Positions 1 to 12,350 of a stretch of DNA of 64,000 nucleotides are shown one piece after another. This DNA is from Styela clava. Lineage: Eukaryota > Chordata > Ascidiacea > Stolidobranchia > Styelidae. The DNA lies in the NCBI RefSeq assembly GCF_964204865.1, contig NC_135263.1:1552501-1616500 (forward strand). The letters run 5' to 3'. The translations under genes and the position numbers were made by a program. Position 1 is the stretch's first letter, and every line of letters begins with the position of its first letter. A model generated the notes under the pieces. That model had not been told where the DNA came from. It did no database searches and saw only the letters and a program-made list of their open reading frames with translations.

Positions 1-148
1 TATCGCGTCTCCCTTCACACTAAAATGGATTCTTTTTTATCTTTCCGTATTCTGTTCATACAATGTGTTATTTCGGCATGTGAAAAAATAAACTTGTTGG
101 TGCGTACTTCGGGAGATTCAATATTGGACCATTATTTTTATTTTCCAG

Positions 149-3100
149 ATTCGGACGGAAACTGGGTATCGTTGCACCTCTCGTAACAGGATGTGCGTTT
201 GCAATCGGCGTTGCTTTTGCTCAATCGTCTATTCTGTTCGTTGGTTTGAGGTTTTTCGTCGGTTTCAATCTGTTCCCTGCTTTCTCATGCTCATTTGTTC
301 TGGGTAAGTATTTTCAAACTACAACAGAAAAAATTCGTCAGCTAGTGAAAAATCTCCAGACCAGTGGCTCTCAAACTTTTTAACCGCGCCCCCTTTTTTG
401 AATTTGTCAAGTCTCGAGCCCCACCTCAAAAATAACTAGCTAACAATAAGCTACAAATAACAGATAGTAAGGCGGAAGTATGTTTTTGGACGCGTAGTGG
501 ACATAACGATCGTTTTGTTGTACTTGTTCATTGACACGTGTTGAAGAAATCGCTTTTCTCTTTGATTACTGGACCAATTGCTTTGAAATTTTCAGTGGTT
601 AAAGATGGAATTTTTTTCCAGATGGCCATTACCTTTATTTTTTGCTATGACGTCATTGGAATTATTTAGCATAACGTGTCCATATATTCGAGCATAGCTC
701 TCTTGTATTCAAAAACACGTTGAAAATACGTGGAAGGTAATTATCCAAAATAAGGAAATGTAAATATATATCCAAAATATGTAAAATTAAATCTAACAAA
801 TATTTTTATTTTTAATTAGCTTGTCTACGTCCCCCTTTATAGGATGCGTCCCACCGTTACCAATGCTTTCCAAGCCGCGGCTCGCGGGCCAATTACTGCC
901 GGCGTAACGTTAAAGAAATAATTACTTGAATGAAATAATTTAACACTTTATGTTTTGAAATGTTCCCCAAGGGCGCTGAAACAGTGCTGAAATCCCCCTT
1001 AGAATGGTTCGGAATAATTCGCGGTCGAGCTAATATATAACCTATGAAATTTTTCTCACAGGAACAGAATCCGTGAAACCGAAATATCGAGTCGCAGTTG
1101 GACAGACTTCCCAAGCCTTCTTTGCGCTGGGATTCTGCCTGCTTGCTTTACTGGGATACTACATAAGAGATTGGAGAACTTTGCAACTCGCTATATCAGT
1201 TCCTCTGGCCGGGATTGTCGTGATTTTATGGTAAGACTTTGAAATTATTGGTCTATACCAGGGCTACTTAACTTTTTCACCGAAGTTCCGTTTACAAAAC
1301 TTCAAAATAACAGGTGTCCGGACATTTCAGAAAATTATTTTATCAAATAAACAAATGTTTTATTAAATTAAATACAAGAGCAATGATTGGCTCACAAATG
1401 TGGACACAAATGTCGCACATCGGTACCAGTACGGCAAACTGTATAGCCGTGCATGTAAATAGTATCAAAATCATCAACGAAAACTCTAAAACGATGCTCA
1501 TGCTGCATACGCGGTCCATATTGAATGGTCGAAAGGTCCGGATTCGGACCGCGGTCCGCCAGTTGAGTAGCCCCGGCCTACACTACAGTCTACACCCCCC
1601 ATTGGAGGAAGAATATTTAGGAGAAAAGTGCACCAAATATGAGCTCCTTAGTACGGACGTAGCCATTCATTTGTAGGGCTAGGCATTTTTGAATACCTTG
1701 TGATTTCAGAATCGAATCGAATAATTTTTTCGAATCGAATCGAAAATACTTGAAAATATATATTTGTAAGCGACTTTATTATAGTAATTTGTCCCCTCAA
1801 CAAATGAATTACTGAAGACAGAATAAATCACTCAGATAGATTAATGAGCGTTCACACAGATTAACTCACTACAGGAAATAGTCATATGTTAGAATTTCGT
1901 TGAAAAAATATGACTCCAATGAAAAAAAACTGGGGGAATTCACCTCGACCATTAGCAGAAAGATAAAAACAAGATGGCGGCGATTCGAAGTTTAGCTCTG
2001 AACCGATTCGAATAATTTACTATTCGATTCGAATATTCGATTCGAAATGCTCAGCCCTATTCATTTGTAATGTGATTCTGAAATTACTAATTGCCAAGTT
2101 AGAAGTAGCAGCAAGCGGGTCCGGCCGGAAACGAGGATTGTCAAGTGTCTTAAAAGTCTAAAAAGCGTTTCAAGCTACGAAAATTGACGATGTCTGATAC
2201 AGAAAAATGACTTTTTTACTTTTCAAAAACGGGGTATTCCAACTCTTAACCCCATTCCCATTGGCTACGGTCCTGCGCGTCGGACCCCGAACTTCACTCC
2301 CCTCTCCTTCTTGGCTGAAACCACTGTAATGGACCTTTCCCCGACCTTTGACCCCCGAAAAATTCTTCCTATACTTTACCATTGCAAAATTTTCGGGGCT
2401 CATTTTAAGTTTGGTTCCGCCAGTTGGCGACTGTAAAATGTGGTATTTGTTTCAAACCATTATTATGATACATCGCGTGTTTTTTAGAAGTACCGGTAAG
2501 AAATTTTAGACTAGTCTATCCCAGCTGTTTCTACACCAATTCCTTTTTACTGCGAGTAAATTAAAACTTCTAAAAAGACATAGTGATCGTTGAATTATCT
2601 GATTTAAATTTCCAAAACGCAACCGAAAACTAACGAATAGAGTTCAAAAACACGAAAACGAGGTGATGTTTACAACCACGCCTGAAAATCTGTCTGAGTG
2701 AGAAAAGTGTCTAAGCGGATGTGAAAAGGAGGCATTGTTACGTCACTTGTTGCATCTTGCTGATTGGCCAATGTCACCAAGTAAACAAGGAAGTTGATGC
2801 TCGGGGAAAGGTCCATAGGCTGCGCTTATTGCAATAAATCTACACGCTCGTGTTACTCTAATCGGCCACTTTAACAATCTTTCTTTGTATCACTTTCAGG
2901 TTTTTATTTGAGTCTCCTCGTTGGCTGATTTCTTCCAAGAAGTACATCGTTGCCGAGAGGATTGTAAGAAAGATCATGGACAGTGGGAAAAACTTGCACA
3001 GTGATGAAGCAAAGAAATTAGAAAGCATCGCCCACCAGTAAGTTGTATTTGGTTGTATTATGATGAGTTTTTATGACAAAATTGGGACCATAAATTTTAG

Positions 3101-6100
3101 ATCAAATTCAGTGGAATCCTTGAGATCGCTCACCATTAAGTGATATTTGGTTGTATTATAATGGGTTTTTACAAAGTTGGGGACCATAAATTTTGGATTA
3201 AATTTAGTGGATCGACCAAGGCAAAACGCAAACAAAATGCATTGTGAAGTAAAGCGTTCGTTTGTAATAAGCACTACTCAGAAGACTCGATGTTGGGCCA
3301 CCATTTTTAAAAAATTCGCAATGAATAGATTCATTTAAACCAGGGTTGTACAACAGGTGCACACTGGCCACAATCCGGCCCGCCAAGCCAGCTAGTGTGG
3401 CCCTCATCACTACTCAGTTTTCCCTACCAAGCATAAAACATTAAAATGACAAATCTTTTCTAAGTCCATTCAATTTTTAGACAAAGAATTTACCGCGGAA
3501 TTGACGACGGTCAAGAAGCAGAGAGCCTGCACACCGAAAAGACAGATGAGAAAGAATTAAAGTCTTCAAAGAAAATGTATTCAGTTATCGATCTCCTGAG
3601 GTCTCCGAATATGAGAAAAAAGTCTTTCATCCTGTTTTATGAATGGTAAGAAAAGTTTTGGGATCGGAGTACCGAAGTACTACCGAAGTATGTGAACCAA
3701 GATGGCGGACACCTAAACATAGTATGTGCACCAGGTTAGGGTCAGGCGAAAATTATATTTCAATTTTCTTTATTTTAGTTCTCATACGAGTTTGGGGACT
3801 AGCCAAGTGACTCTCGTAGTATTTGTACCAGAAATCATGGCCTAACCCTGACCTGCCCGAACCTTCAGAGATGCGGTGACGAGCGTATTCCTAACGCTTA
3901 GCACGATGCGCCACACCGCCGAGCACGTTTTGAACTTCGTGGCCATGTATTTGAGCATCGTTTTCTTGTTTTTCAGGATGGTAACTTCAAGTGTGTACTA
4001 CGGTCTAACACTAAATGCCGCCGATCTTGGAGGAGATCCGTTTATTAATTTATTCATATCAGGAATTGTAGAAGTACCTGCATCCTACATAGGCGTTGCA
4101 TTGCTAGAGAAATGGGGACGAAGACCTACACTAGTGTTCTCACTAACATCGGGAGGAATTGCCTGTATCTGTATGATGTTCGTACCGAAAGGTGGGTGAG
4201 ATTTGTAATACACCAGGTGCGGGCAAATTACGGCCCGCGGGCCGGATCCGGACCGTCGAAGTGTTTCATCCGGCCCACTTGTATCTGCTGAAATTACGAC
4301 TATAGTTTTCATGGATATAAATTCCCATTGAAAATGATGTCATAATGACCCTGATTGTTTCATAGTGCTTCTCGTTATTGTATAAACGTTAGCCTAGCTT
4401 ATGTAAATAAACTTATTTTATTTATAGTTTTGCATATTAAGTTTTGAGCCTCCGGCCCGGTAACCAAGTTTTATTTTATTATCTGTAACTGGCGCACTCA
4501 GGAATATAATGGCCCACCCCTGCGATACAGGGTATCATTGGTATTCAATAGTTGTGCCTCATTCAGTTACTTGTTTATACTAGCGCACCCATATCAGCGT
4601 TGTAGGTGTTGCTGCTTAAAGACCTCTCTGGGTCAATCGCGACTCTGGTCACAGAATTAACATAATCAGTATATTTTTTTGTTGTATCAATTTTTTATAT
4701 AATCGTTTTTTTGTGATGACAAATAAACGATTGATTGATCTTCTGGTTAAAACAAAGGTCATTTTTTTTTAATTAAAATTCACTAAAACTAGATGTCACT
4801 GCCTTTATGTGAACTTTTTTGATCGCAACAAAAGTCGAGTTATGTCTAACATAGGCGTAGCCTTTTGGGGGCATGGATAACTTCTGTATAGAGTTATTTT
4901 AAGAAAATAATGTTGGTAGCTGCTTTTATCTTGACTTGTTCGGAGCAAAAGACACGAGTAACCGCCGTATTACGCCAAAATACCAAAAAAATGACCTTCT
5001 CACCAAAAATTTTGAGCTGGCTGCGATCTCGATGTCTAACTAAAATCTTGAGGAGTATTCCAATAACACTAGATGTCGCTTTTCCAGATCTCCTCTGGTT
5101 GAACATCTGTCTCTCCATGTTCGGGAAATTTAGCATCGCAGCGGCTTTTGGGACTGTTTATATCTACGCAGCAGAGATATACCCAACGCCAATAAGGTAA
5201 GCTTACTTATAGTATACACCACTGGTTCCCAAACTTTCGCGCCTCGTAGCTAGGGCTGGGCATTTTCGAATACCTTGTGATTTCAGAATCGAATCGAATA
5301 ATTTTTTCGAATCGAATCGAATCTCGAATACTTGAAAATATATAATTGTAACCGACTTTATTATAGTATAATTGGTCCTCTCAACAAATGAATTACTGAA
5401 GACATAGAATAAATCACTCAGATAGATTACTGAGCGTTCACACAGAATAACAAACACGTTTTATCAATAACTCACTACAGAAAATAGTCATATGTTAGAA
5501 TTTCGTTGAAAAAATATGACTCCGATGAAAAAAAAAATGGGGAATTCACCTCGACCATTAACGGAAAGATAAAAACAAGATGGCGGCGATTCGAAATTTA
5601 GCTCTGAACCTATTCGAATAATTTACTCTTCGATTCGATTCGAATATTCGATTCGAAATGCGCAGCCCTACTCGTAGCCCCTTTCCGGAGACTTTAAGCC
5701 CTTCTACCACCTCTGTTTGTCATTCCAGTGGTATTTATAGTGCTATTTTGATTGGTAGATTCCAAATCCCATTACGTTCAAACAAGGAAGAAAGGGAGGA
5801 TTTACATATTTATCCCGGGGGGAGGAAAGCCGATAAGACGGCATAATCATATGGCGTACCACGGCCTCTCGTCCGGTTACCGGTCCAGGTCGGTTATGGG
5901 ATTAGTTAGGTATTTGTTTTCGGAAGCATGGACTTGATGGTGGAGGAAGCCGTAATCGACCAGCGGTTAAACACCCTACGGCGGCGAGGTGTCCAGCAAT
6001 CCTCTCTCACATGATCATCCCCGCATGGGATTCGAACTTGCGAACCCACAAAGGGTAATCAGAGATGCCGTGGCGAGCGTATTCCTAACGCTTAGCACGA

Positions 6101-7402
6101 TGCACCACAACGCCGAGCCAATTTATGCTCACCAAAGTGAAAACGCCCTTTGAAATAACCTCATCAAGCAGAAATTCCTAATTGCCGAGTTGACCTAGGC
6201 CAGCAGGTCCGGCTGGAGGTCGGAAACGTGGATTTTCAAGAGTCTTAAAGGGTCTAAAAAGCGTTTCAAGTTACGAAAATTGCCATGTGATGTATGATAC
6301 AGAAAAAAAAGGGGGCTGGGGGCTCTCAAACATTTATAGACACGCCCCTGTTATGATCGCCTCCGTCCGCCGGTCATTTCAGCAAACGCAGTACTCAACT
6401 AGAGCCCTCTACCGCTACTTTTCCTATTTTTGAGCATTTATCTCTTGTTTTTCAGAAATCTGGGATTAGGTGTCTGCAGTAGCTGGGCTCGTATAGGAGG
6501 AATCCTTTCCCCATTCATTGCAATGTTAGATGAATATGCCAAGCCACTACCTTACGTCGTATTCGGACTAATGTCCATATTTGGAGGTAAGAGACGAATT
6601 TTTTATCACGGGTGTAAAAAATGGAATATGATATCGTGTGTTGAGATCTACATATTTTCCTTGAGGGTGAAAAAAGGCGACACGACGTCTTACTTACATG
6701 GCCTGCTGCGAATGTCCGGTTCTCAGTTTGTGTCTGATATGGGATTAGTTAGTTTCGATTTAGAATCATGAGCGTGTTGTTGGAGAAAGCCGTAACCGAC
6801 ATGCGGTTACGTGAACCACCCTACAGCGAGGAGTCCAACAATCCTCTCGCACATGATTATCCCCGCATTCGAATCTGCAAACCCACGCAGGGTAATCAGA
6901 GATGCGGATGCGAGCGTATTCCTAATGCTTGGCACAATGCGTCACGCCGCCGGTTCCTTCCAAACAAAAGTAGCCTTTCACATATCCCTTACATCAGTGG
7001 GCTGCTATAAGTCATTTTGGAAGCAGAAGTAACCTTACACGTTGTTTATAAAAGGGTTATAGAGTTAATTATATCTGGGTTTTGTTTGTTTTTCGTCCTT
7101 AATCAGGATTTTATCCGCATACGGGGTTAAAATAATCTGAATTATTCTTAATTACAGGCTTTCTCGCTTTGCTATTACCGGAAGTTATTGGAATCAAGCT
7201 ACCTGAGACGCTGGAGGAAGGCGAGGCATTTGGAAAAGATCAAGTGTCACCACTGGCACGACTATGCTGCCGCAAACGCGTGTTACGTCACGATGAAAAT
7301 GGTATCGAGAAATTGGACTACGCAAAAATTGCCTACAGCAGCACCACTGACCCATCAACAACAGAACTGAAGTTGAAGGATGATGACGTAATGGAAATTT
7401 GA
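149..7402 (+). CDS. SLC22-family organic ion transporter, 3' part (eight exons)
   Basis: Major facilitator superfamily plasma-membrane transporter of the organic cation/anion (SLC22) type; the substrate cannot be read from sequence. Exons with GT-AG borders and matching phases: 149-303, 1062-1230, 2900-3037, 3481-3645, 3977-4191, 5088-5196, 6456-6586, 7158-7402 (stop TGA). Family signatures in order: FGRKLG after TM2, LFESPRWLISS after TM6, then SSVYYGLTLNA and LGGDPFINLFISG in TM7-8, EKWGRRPTL, AAEIYPTPIRN and, at the end, LPETLEEGE. The cytoplasmic loop between TM6 and TM7 is rich in Lys/Glu. The N-terminal exons (TM1, the large extracellular loop, TM2) lie left of the window. Introns are loaded with repeats, and a SINE head ends about 50 bp before the exon at 3977. 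The donor at 4192 (gtgggt) was chosen because the alternative four bases downstream breaks the frame. Family is secure; the OCT or OAT subclass is not decided. Confidence 0.93.
484..713 (+). repeat. MITE-like family D copy (CGTAGTGGACATAACGATCG)
   Basis: About 230 bp in an SLC22 intron. It shares both ends (GTAGTGGACATAACGATCG and ATATTCGAGCATAGCTCTCTTG) with copies at 57963-58206 (same strand) and 11969-12350 and 13174-13543 (opposite strand). The internal block ACTGGACCAATTGCTTTGAAATT is shared by all. Confidence 0.7.
1259..1575. repeat. hAT-like MITE with CAGGGCTACT termini
   Basis: Begins CAGGGCTACTTAACTTTT and ends CCAGTTGAGTAGCCCCGG, roughly inverted termini typical of hAT-derived MITEs; lies in an SLC22 intron. 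No clear target duplication. Confidence 0.45.
1674..2058. repeat. GAATCGAATCG repeat, copy 1
   Basis: About 385 bp starting AGGGCTAGGCATTTTTGAATACC and ending TCGAAATGCTCAGCCCTA. It is rich in GAATCGAAT/ATTCGATTC at both ends and has AAGATGGCGGCGATTCGAA near the middle right. Copies at 5251-5670 and 14389-15112. Confidence 0.75.
2331..2818. repeat. MITE family N, long copy (ATGGACCTTTCCCC termini)
   Basis: Inverted termini TGGACCTTTCCCCGACC and CTCGGGGAAAGGTCCA. The right half contains GCATCTTGCTGATTGGCCAATGTCAC, shared with an internally deleted copy at 21378-21502 and a diverged one at about 7596-8102. It ends about 80 bp before an SLC22 exon. Confidence 0.65.
3661..3925. repeat. Truncated foldback element followed by a SINE head
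   Basis: 3661-3860 is a partial copy of the foldback family with AAGATGGCGGACACC. 3867-3925 is the tRNA-like head of the SINE in minus orientation (CGTATTCCTAACGCTTAGCA). Both sit just before the SLC22 exon at 3977. Confidence 0.7.
4214..4522. repeat. hAT-like MITE (CAGGTGCGGGCAAATTACGG)
   Basis: Starts CAGGTGCGGGCAAATTACGG and ends AATGGCCCACCCCTG, the usual hAT end pattern; the interior carries CGGCCCGCGGGCCGG. Lies in an SLC22 intron. Confidence 0.5.
5251..5670. repeat. GAATCGAATCG repeat, copy 2
   Basis: Same family as 1674-2058, with complete ends (AGGGCTGGGCATTTTCGAATA, AAATGCGCAGCCCTA). It follows a CACTGGTTCCCAAACT hAT-like end at 5220. Confidence 0.75.
5797..6117 (-). repeat. tRNA-derived SINE
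   Basis: Tail-to-head on the plus strand: GGATTTACATATTTATCCCGG, GGAAGCATGGACTTG, GGGATTCGAAC (B box, reversed), CGTATTCCTAACGCTTAGC (A-box region). In an SLC22 intron. Confidence 0.75.
6734..6951 (-). repeat. tRNA-derived SINE, diverged and missing its tail
   Basis: Recognisable by GATATGGGATTAGTTAG, GTAACCGACATGCGGTTACG, GAGTCCAACAATCCTCTCGC and GCGTATTCCTAATGCTTGGC; the B box is degraded (CATTCGAATCTGC). Confidence 0.65.
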
Positions 7403-8402
7403 ACTTTGAGGTCATGGGTTATAGGTTATTCAATTCACAGAATCTGAATTTTTAATGATCGCTAAGTACCGGCGTCCGTGTACAGTGAAAAAACTTAAAA
7501 AAACATTCAAGTACATGCTTCAGATTATTTTAGTAGAAGCTGAACAAAACAAAACTGTACAGCCAGGCCATGATGCGTGGCCTTTAATAAATGGCGATTC
7601 AATGAAGGTTTCCCCAACTATCGAGTCCAAAAAAACTATTTCTATACTTTACAATTACAAAATTTCCGATGCTTATTTTGAGACTGTTTTTGCGAGTAGA
7701 CGCTCCCAACCTGGTTTGCATTTTTCAAACCATTATTACAATTCAAAATATTCAATCAATTCTCATAAGAACGTACCGGTTGAAAATTTTAGCATAGTCT
7801 ATCGTAGATTCATGACCATTATTCGATTACTGAACTAAAGTATTCAGAAAACTAAATGATCATTGAGTTATTTGATTTATACCCAAATTTTACAAATACA
7901 ACCAAAAACTGACAATGGCTTGCAAAACCGCGAAAACGAGCTAATGCTCATCACCGTACCTGCTAATCTATCCGAGTGGCCGACAAAATTTTAAATGTTA
8001 CGTCACCATCTTGTTGACTGGCCAATGTTACGTCACCATCTTGTTGACTGACCAATGTTACGTAACCAAACAAAGGAATCGAAGCTCTGGGAAACATCCA
8101 TTTATCTAAACATTTCGCTGCCATACCAATCAATATACTTCTTTATCGATATACTATATTCACTGTGGTGCTCCCCATTCGTCAACAAAATTTTTAATAG
8201 TTTATTCTAAGACCTTCTGACCATTTGTACTGTGCTATTCATTGCTATAAATCTCAGTAGGCCTACCTCAGGAGCCTTTGGTACTCGTGACTTATCTAAG
8301 AGAACAATTTTCTTCACTTCTGAGTCAGCGCGTACAACTTTGCTTTACGAATTTTTTTTTTATACATATATATGTAACATCAAGTCGCTCTCGCATTATA
8401 TG

Positions 8403-8581
8403 CAGTGGTGGGAAGCAAATTTTTTGTCAGCCGGTTCTATCACAAAAGTCATATTTTTCAGCCGTTTCTGTTACAAAAAGTCATTGACAGTAACCAGTAA
8501 TGCTAACCGGTTCGCTGATCTCATAAAATTCCGTGAGACGATTCTATAGAACCGGCGAGAACCGACTGAATCTCACTACTG
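8403..8581. repeat. hAT-like MITE (CAGTGGTGGGAAGC) with near-perfect target duplication
   Basis: Begins CAGTGGTGGGAAGCAAATT and ends CTGAATCTCACTACTG. Flanked by ATTATATG and ATTAAATG (7 of 8 bases), as for hAT insertions. Confidence 0.65.
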
Positions 8582-8614
8582 ATTAAATGCAAGAAACTCA
8601 TTTGCTTAGATGCT

Positions 8615-8677
8615 CACTGTGGTAGTACAGCACATGTATATTAGAGTCTAGTATACATGTGCTGTACTGTCGTAGTG
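8615..8677. other. Compact 26-bp-stem hairpin, pre-miRNA-like
   Basis: Arms 8615-8640 and 8652-8677 around an 11-nt loop. The inner 17 bp (AGTACAGCACATGTATA / TATACATGTGCTGTACT) are perfect and the outer 9 pair with three or four GU wobbles. The size suits a microRNA precursor, but a small palindromic MITE is equally possible. No second copy was noticed in the window. Confidence 0.45.
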
Positions 8678-9718
8678 CTGGGTAATTCTGCACTATAAAT
8701 ATTCAATCTTAGTACATCTTTTCACTTCGCCCCGAGGGAGCTTCTGAGTGAGCGCGCCTGACTTTGATCGGTGCAAATTTTTTATGTAAATATCAGTACA
8801 AAGTACTATATATATTAGCATTGCATGCTCAAAACATTCGAGATTTACATAAATACTGTGAGATTCTTGAATTACCCAGAGTAGTAGTCTTTACTTTACT
8901 GTTTCTACAACTTCCTTGCACATTATGTTCCCTCAACATTTCGGGTGGGTTGTTTCAAAATTTAGGGTGTGGTAGATATTTTGCTATCATTAATCATCTG
9001 CACCAGTATACAATCCACTTTTGAAATATGTATGCGGTGAGGAGTGGGTGCTTGGGGGAATCCACAAACGAAAAAAACATGGAAGGATAAACAGATGGTG
9101 TCGCAGAAACCTCATTGATAGCATACTGTATACTACCTGCATTTTTTATTTGATTTTCTAATTTTTCTCTAAATTTGTGTGAGTTTTTAAGTTCTGTTTA
9201 ATCGAAATAAACACTGTTTAGTTGCAAAAAGTGTTTTGGTCTGTCTTGTGTGAATTTCGTGTGTTTTGAAAAACTAGATTTGAGAAGTTTTAAAGAATTT
9301 AGAAGTTTTAATTTTACGTCATATCCAAGAGAGAAAACATTTCAGCCACTCGGTTGATTATAAGCTTATGTTTTTTACTGTTAGTGACCAGTGGTTTTAA
9401 CAAGTAACGGTAAATAAGGAAGGCTCTGCTAGTCAGTTAGCACTATCGGTACCTACCGAAACCAGAATAAATGTTCAAGCGTCGATCACTGTCTCTCGTA
9501 AAACGGACGAAATACATGGATCAAAATTATGACGTACAACAACATTAATGACGACGATATCAGATAATCCCGATCCCGGGTTTATTTTGAAGAGAATTCC
9601 GGGATTTATCTCTTCCAGGTCGGAGATCACGCGCCGGAAACAATGCCATCCGCCGAAAACTTGACCAAGTTCCGAAATGTTTAAACGTCCATAAAACTCA
9701 TAACACATGTCGCACAGA

Positions 9719-10313
9719 CTAGAGGTAAGATCGGGCTAAAAAATTCCAGCCCGACCCGACTCCGGCCCGTGGGTAATAAACCCGACCCGACCCGAGCCCG
9801 ACTGATTAACTGGATTAGCAGACCCGAAATTTCATATTTTATTCAGGAGTTTTTCGAATTGTCATTGCAAGAGGTTAGTACAGTATAGGGGAATGCTGGG
9901 ACATATTTCTTCTTTTGTGAGCTCTATAATCTGCACATTCATTTGACAATGCGGGGCAAATGGATGGAGGGTAGCTAAAGGTTTTATTGGGCAAACTAAG
10001 AAATTCCCTAGCGACACACATATTATCATCAAGAGACATTCAAAAACGTGTCAAATGCACTCCACTTGTGCGGCACATTAAATTAAACGAGGTATGCCGT
10101 TAAAAAGCAATGAATAAGCATCAACATCCAAAGAACTACGAAACTTTAAATTTCGAAATTTAATATTTATGAAATCGGAACCACTCTGAAAAATAGTTTC
10201 TAATAAACATATATTTACTTATAAAAAATCCAGCGATATATAAGCCCGACCCGAACGTAATGATTAACAATATAGAGGCCCGACCCGACCCGAACTCCAG
10301 ATCTTAGCTCTAG
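9719..10313. repeat. MITE with CCCGACCCGACC-rich ends
   Basis: Inverted termini CTAGAGGTAAGATCGGG and GATCTTAGCTCTAG. Both subterminal regions carry runs of GACCCGACCCGA on the plus strand; the interior is AT-rich and non-coding. Confidence 0.6.
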
Positions 10314-10497
10314 CACAGACCCCTTGAACACATTAACTCTACTACGAGAATCCCCCTTCAGATAGAAACCGAGAGTTCCGGACTGCCTAAAGTTACTAAA
10401 TATAAACCTGTTGTAAAATCGATGTCAGCGGTAATGCAGCAGCAGAAATATATATTGTATTTTTGCTTTGAAAGTAACAAAGCATGTTTTTTTTCCG

Positions 10498-10594
10498 TTA
10501 ACCCTTTCCATGCGATTTTTATTAAATAATCGTATTTGCTACGCCGATTTTATGCATTTGTACCCCTATTCAACTACTATAAAATCGGCTAAAT
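10498..10594. repeat. Flanking piggyBac-like end (TTAACCCTTTCCATGCG)
   Basis: TTAACCCTTTCCATGCGATT opens here and recurs at about 10864 inside the neighbouring element. The two copies share about 70 bp up to TTTGTACCCC. This is a related terminal sequence interrupted by the element at 10599. Confidence 0.55.
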
Positions 10595-10598
10595 TTAA

Positions 10599-11531
10599 CC
10601 CTTTCCGTGCGGTGGGCACGTATACGTACCACGACAAAAGTCGCTAGATTGCGGCGGGTACGTTGATGTACTCCACAGTTTTATTTAGCAATCGGTCGCA
10701 AACTGTTGGTCTAGTTTTTCCGCGTTTTAGTTTATTGATAAGTATTAGTTTTAGTTTATTGATAAGAAGTCTTCTTCGAGATTAACATAAGCGACGGTAA
10801 ATCTCGCTTTCGTTTACGACGGGAATTTTATTTGCGGAGGAACGAGGGAGTGTTTTTTTTCCCTTAACCCTTTCCATGCGATTTTTATTAAATAATCGTA
10901 TTTGCTACGCCGATTTTATGCATTTGTACCCCCACAACTATTCGATCGACTAACGAAAAACTAATGATTCTCTGCTGCCCATTGACGGCTCGTTGGAAAG
11001 CTTATATAAATAGCTTCCAATTGGCGATTAAAAAAAAAAGTTTTTTCAAAAGTGGTGGTCTGAGTCACAAACCGGATAGAAAAAAGGCATTTTTTTTCTT
11101 GGGAGTTGAAACTTCAAACCGTGATAAAAAATAGAAATATTTGCTAAATCCTTTACTGTTACCGCTTCGTGGTTGGCAAACAATAGCATACTATTGCTGT
11201 AGCAATTTCGTGATCTAACTCAAAACACTTTGGTAGATGGAAGGGATAATATGTCTTCTATTACCACCCAAAAACACCGAAATTTGCATAAATTTCAAAA
11301 ACACTCCCTCGTTCCTCCGCAAATAAAATTCCCGTCGTAAACGAAAGCGAGATTTACCGTCGCTTATGTTAATCTCGAAGAAGACTTCTTATCAATAAAC
11401 TAAAACGCGGAAAAACTAGACCAACAGTTTGCGACCGATTGCTAAATAAAACTGTGGAGTACATCAACGTACCCGCCGCAATCTAGCGACTTTTGTCGTG
11501 GTACGTATACGTGCCCACCGCACGGAAAGGG
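10599..11531. mobile_element. piggyBac-like foldback element with TTAA target duplication
   Basis: Starts CCCTTTCCGTGCGGTGGGCA and ends with its reverse complement (CCGCACGGAAAGGG). TTAA occurs on both sides (10595-10598, 11532-11535), the piggyBac signature. Arms of about 230 bp (10599-10851 and about 11303-11531) are almost perfect inverted repeats; the left arm has a short internal tandem duplication (TTTTAGTTTATTGATAAG twice). The interior holds a second piggyBac-like end (10864) and no transposase, so it is non-autonomous. Confidence 0.8.
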
Positions 11532-11968
11532 TTAAATTTAGCCGATTTTGACACGCGAGCAGAAAAAGGTTGCCCACCCCTGCCCTAGGGCTAGGCTATG
11601 CCATTTGTGAGGCGGCCCTTCTTTAAAAATGACGTCACAATAATTCATAAGGCGTCATAATACATATTTCACGGTTACGTTTAAAATGTGATATGACATC
11701 ATGAATAACATTTCAAATTGCGTAAAAAACAATATTTTTATTGGAGGTAAGATACGTACGCTAATCACCTAAGTAAATTTGATATTAAATTGAATATAAA
11801 AACAAACTCAAACTGTATTAAAACTTCATGGCACCAGAAATACGACGTCATATTACCCGTTTGTAGTCGCGAAAAGTGGTAAGACATCGCTCACGAATAA
11901 AACATCCCTGATATTTGAAATAATCGGATCTACAATAAAAAAATAGATCAGAAATAATATTATATATA

Positions 11969-12350
11969 ACAAGAGAGCTACGCCCAAATATATGGACACG
12001 TCTGTTCGCAGTAAAGTACGGTTTACCGTGCCGTCAGATCACCGTCTACAAATATATTCACACCAAGCGAAGCAGTACAGTAGGACACAAAATGGCGTCC
12101 GATGCCCGCAGAACGTTCGGTGACGTCATAGCAAACAAAAACAAATCTGACAGAGCTAACAGAAATATTTGAAATAAATAAAAGTAATAGCCTTCTGGAG
12201 AAAAATTTCATCTTTAACCACTAAAAATTTCAAAGCAATTGGTCCAGTATTCGAAGAGAAAAGCGATTTTTTAAAAATGGAGACGGAGACAAATAACAAT
12301 AACAACAAAATTTTGAAACGATCGTTATGTCCACTTCGTGTCCAATAAAG
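11969..12350 (-). repeat. MITE-like family D copy
   Basis: Opposite orientation to the copy at 484. Begins AAGAGAGCTACGCCCAAATA and ends CGATCGTTATGTCCACTTCG; a second CGATCGTTATGTCTACTAAA end follows at about 12385-12420. Confidence 0.7.

Noticed and set aside
1314-1676. 120-codon open frame in an SLC22 intron
   Set aside because: Lies within a hAT-like MITE (1259-1575) and runs into the next repeat; no protein signature.
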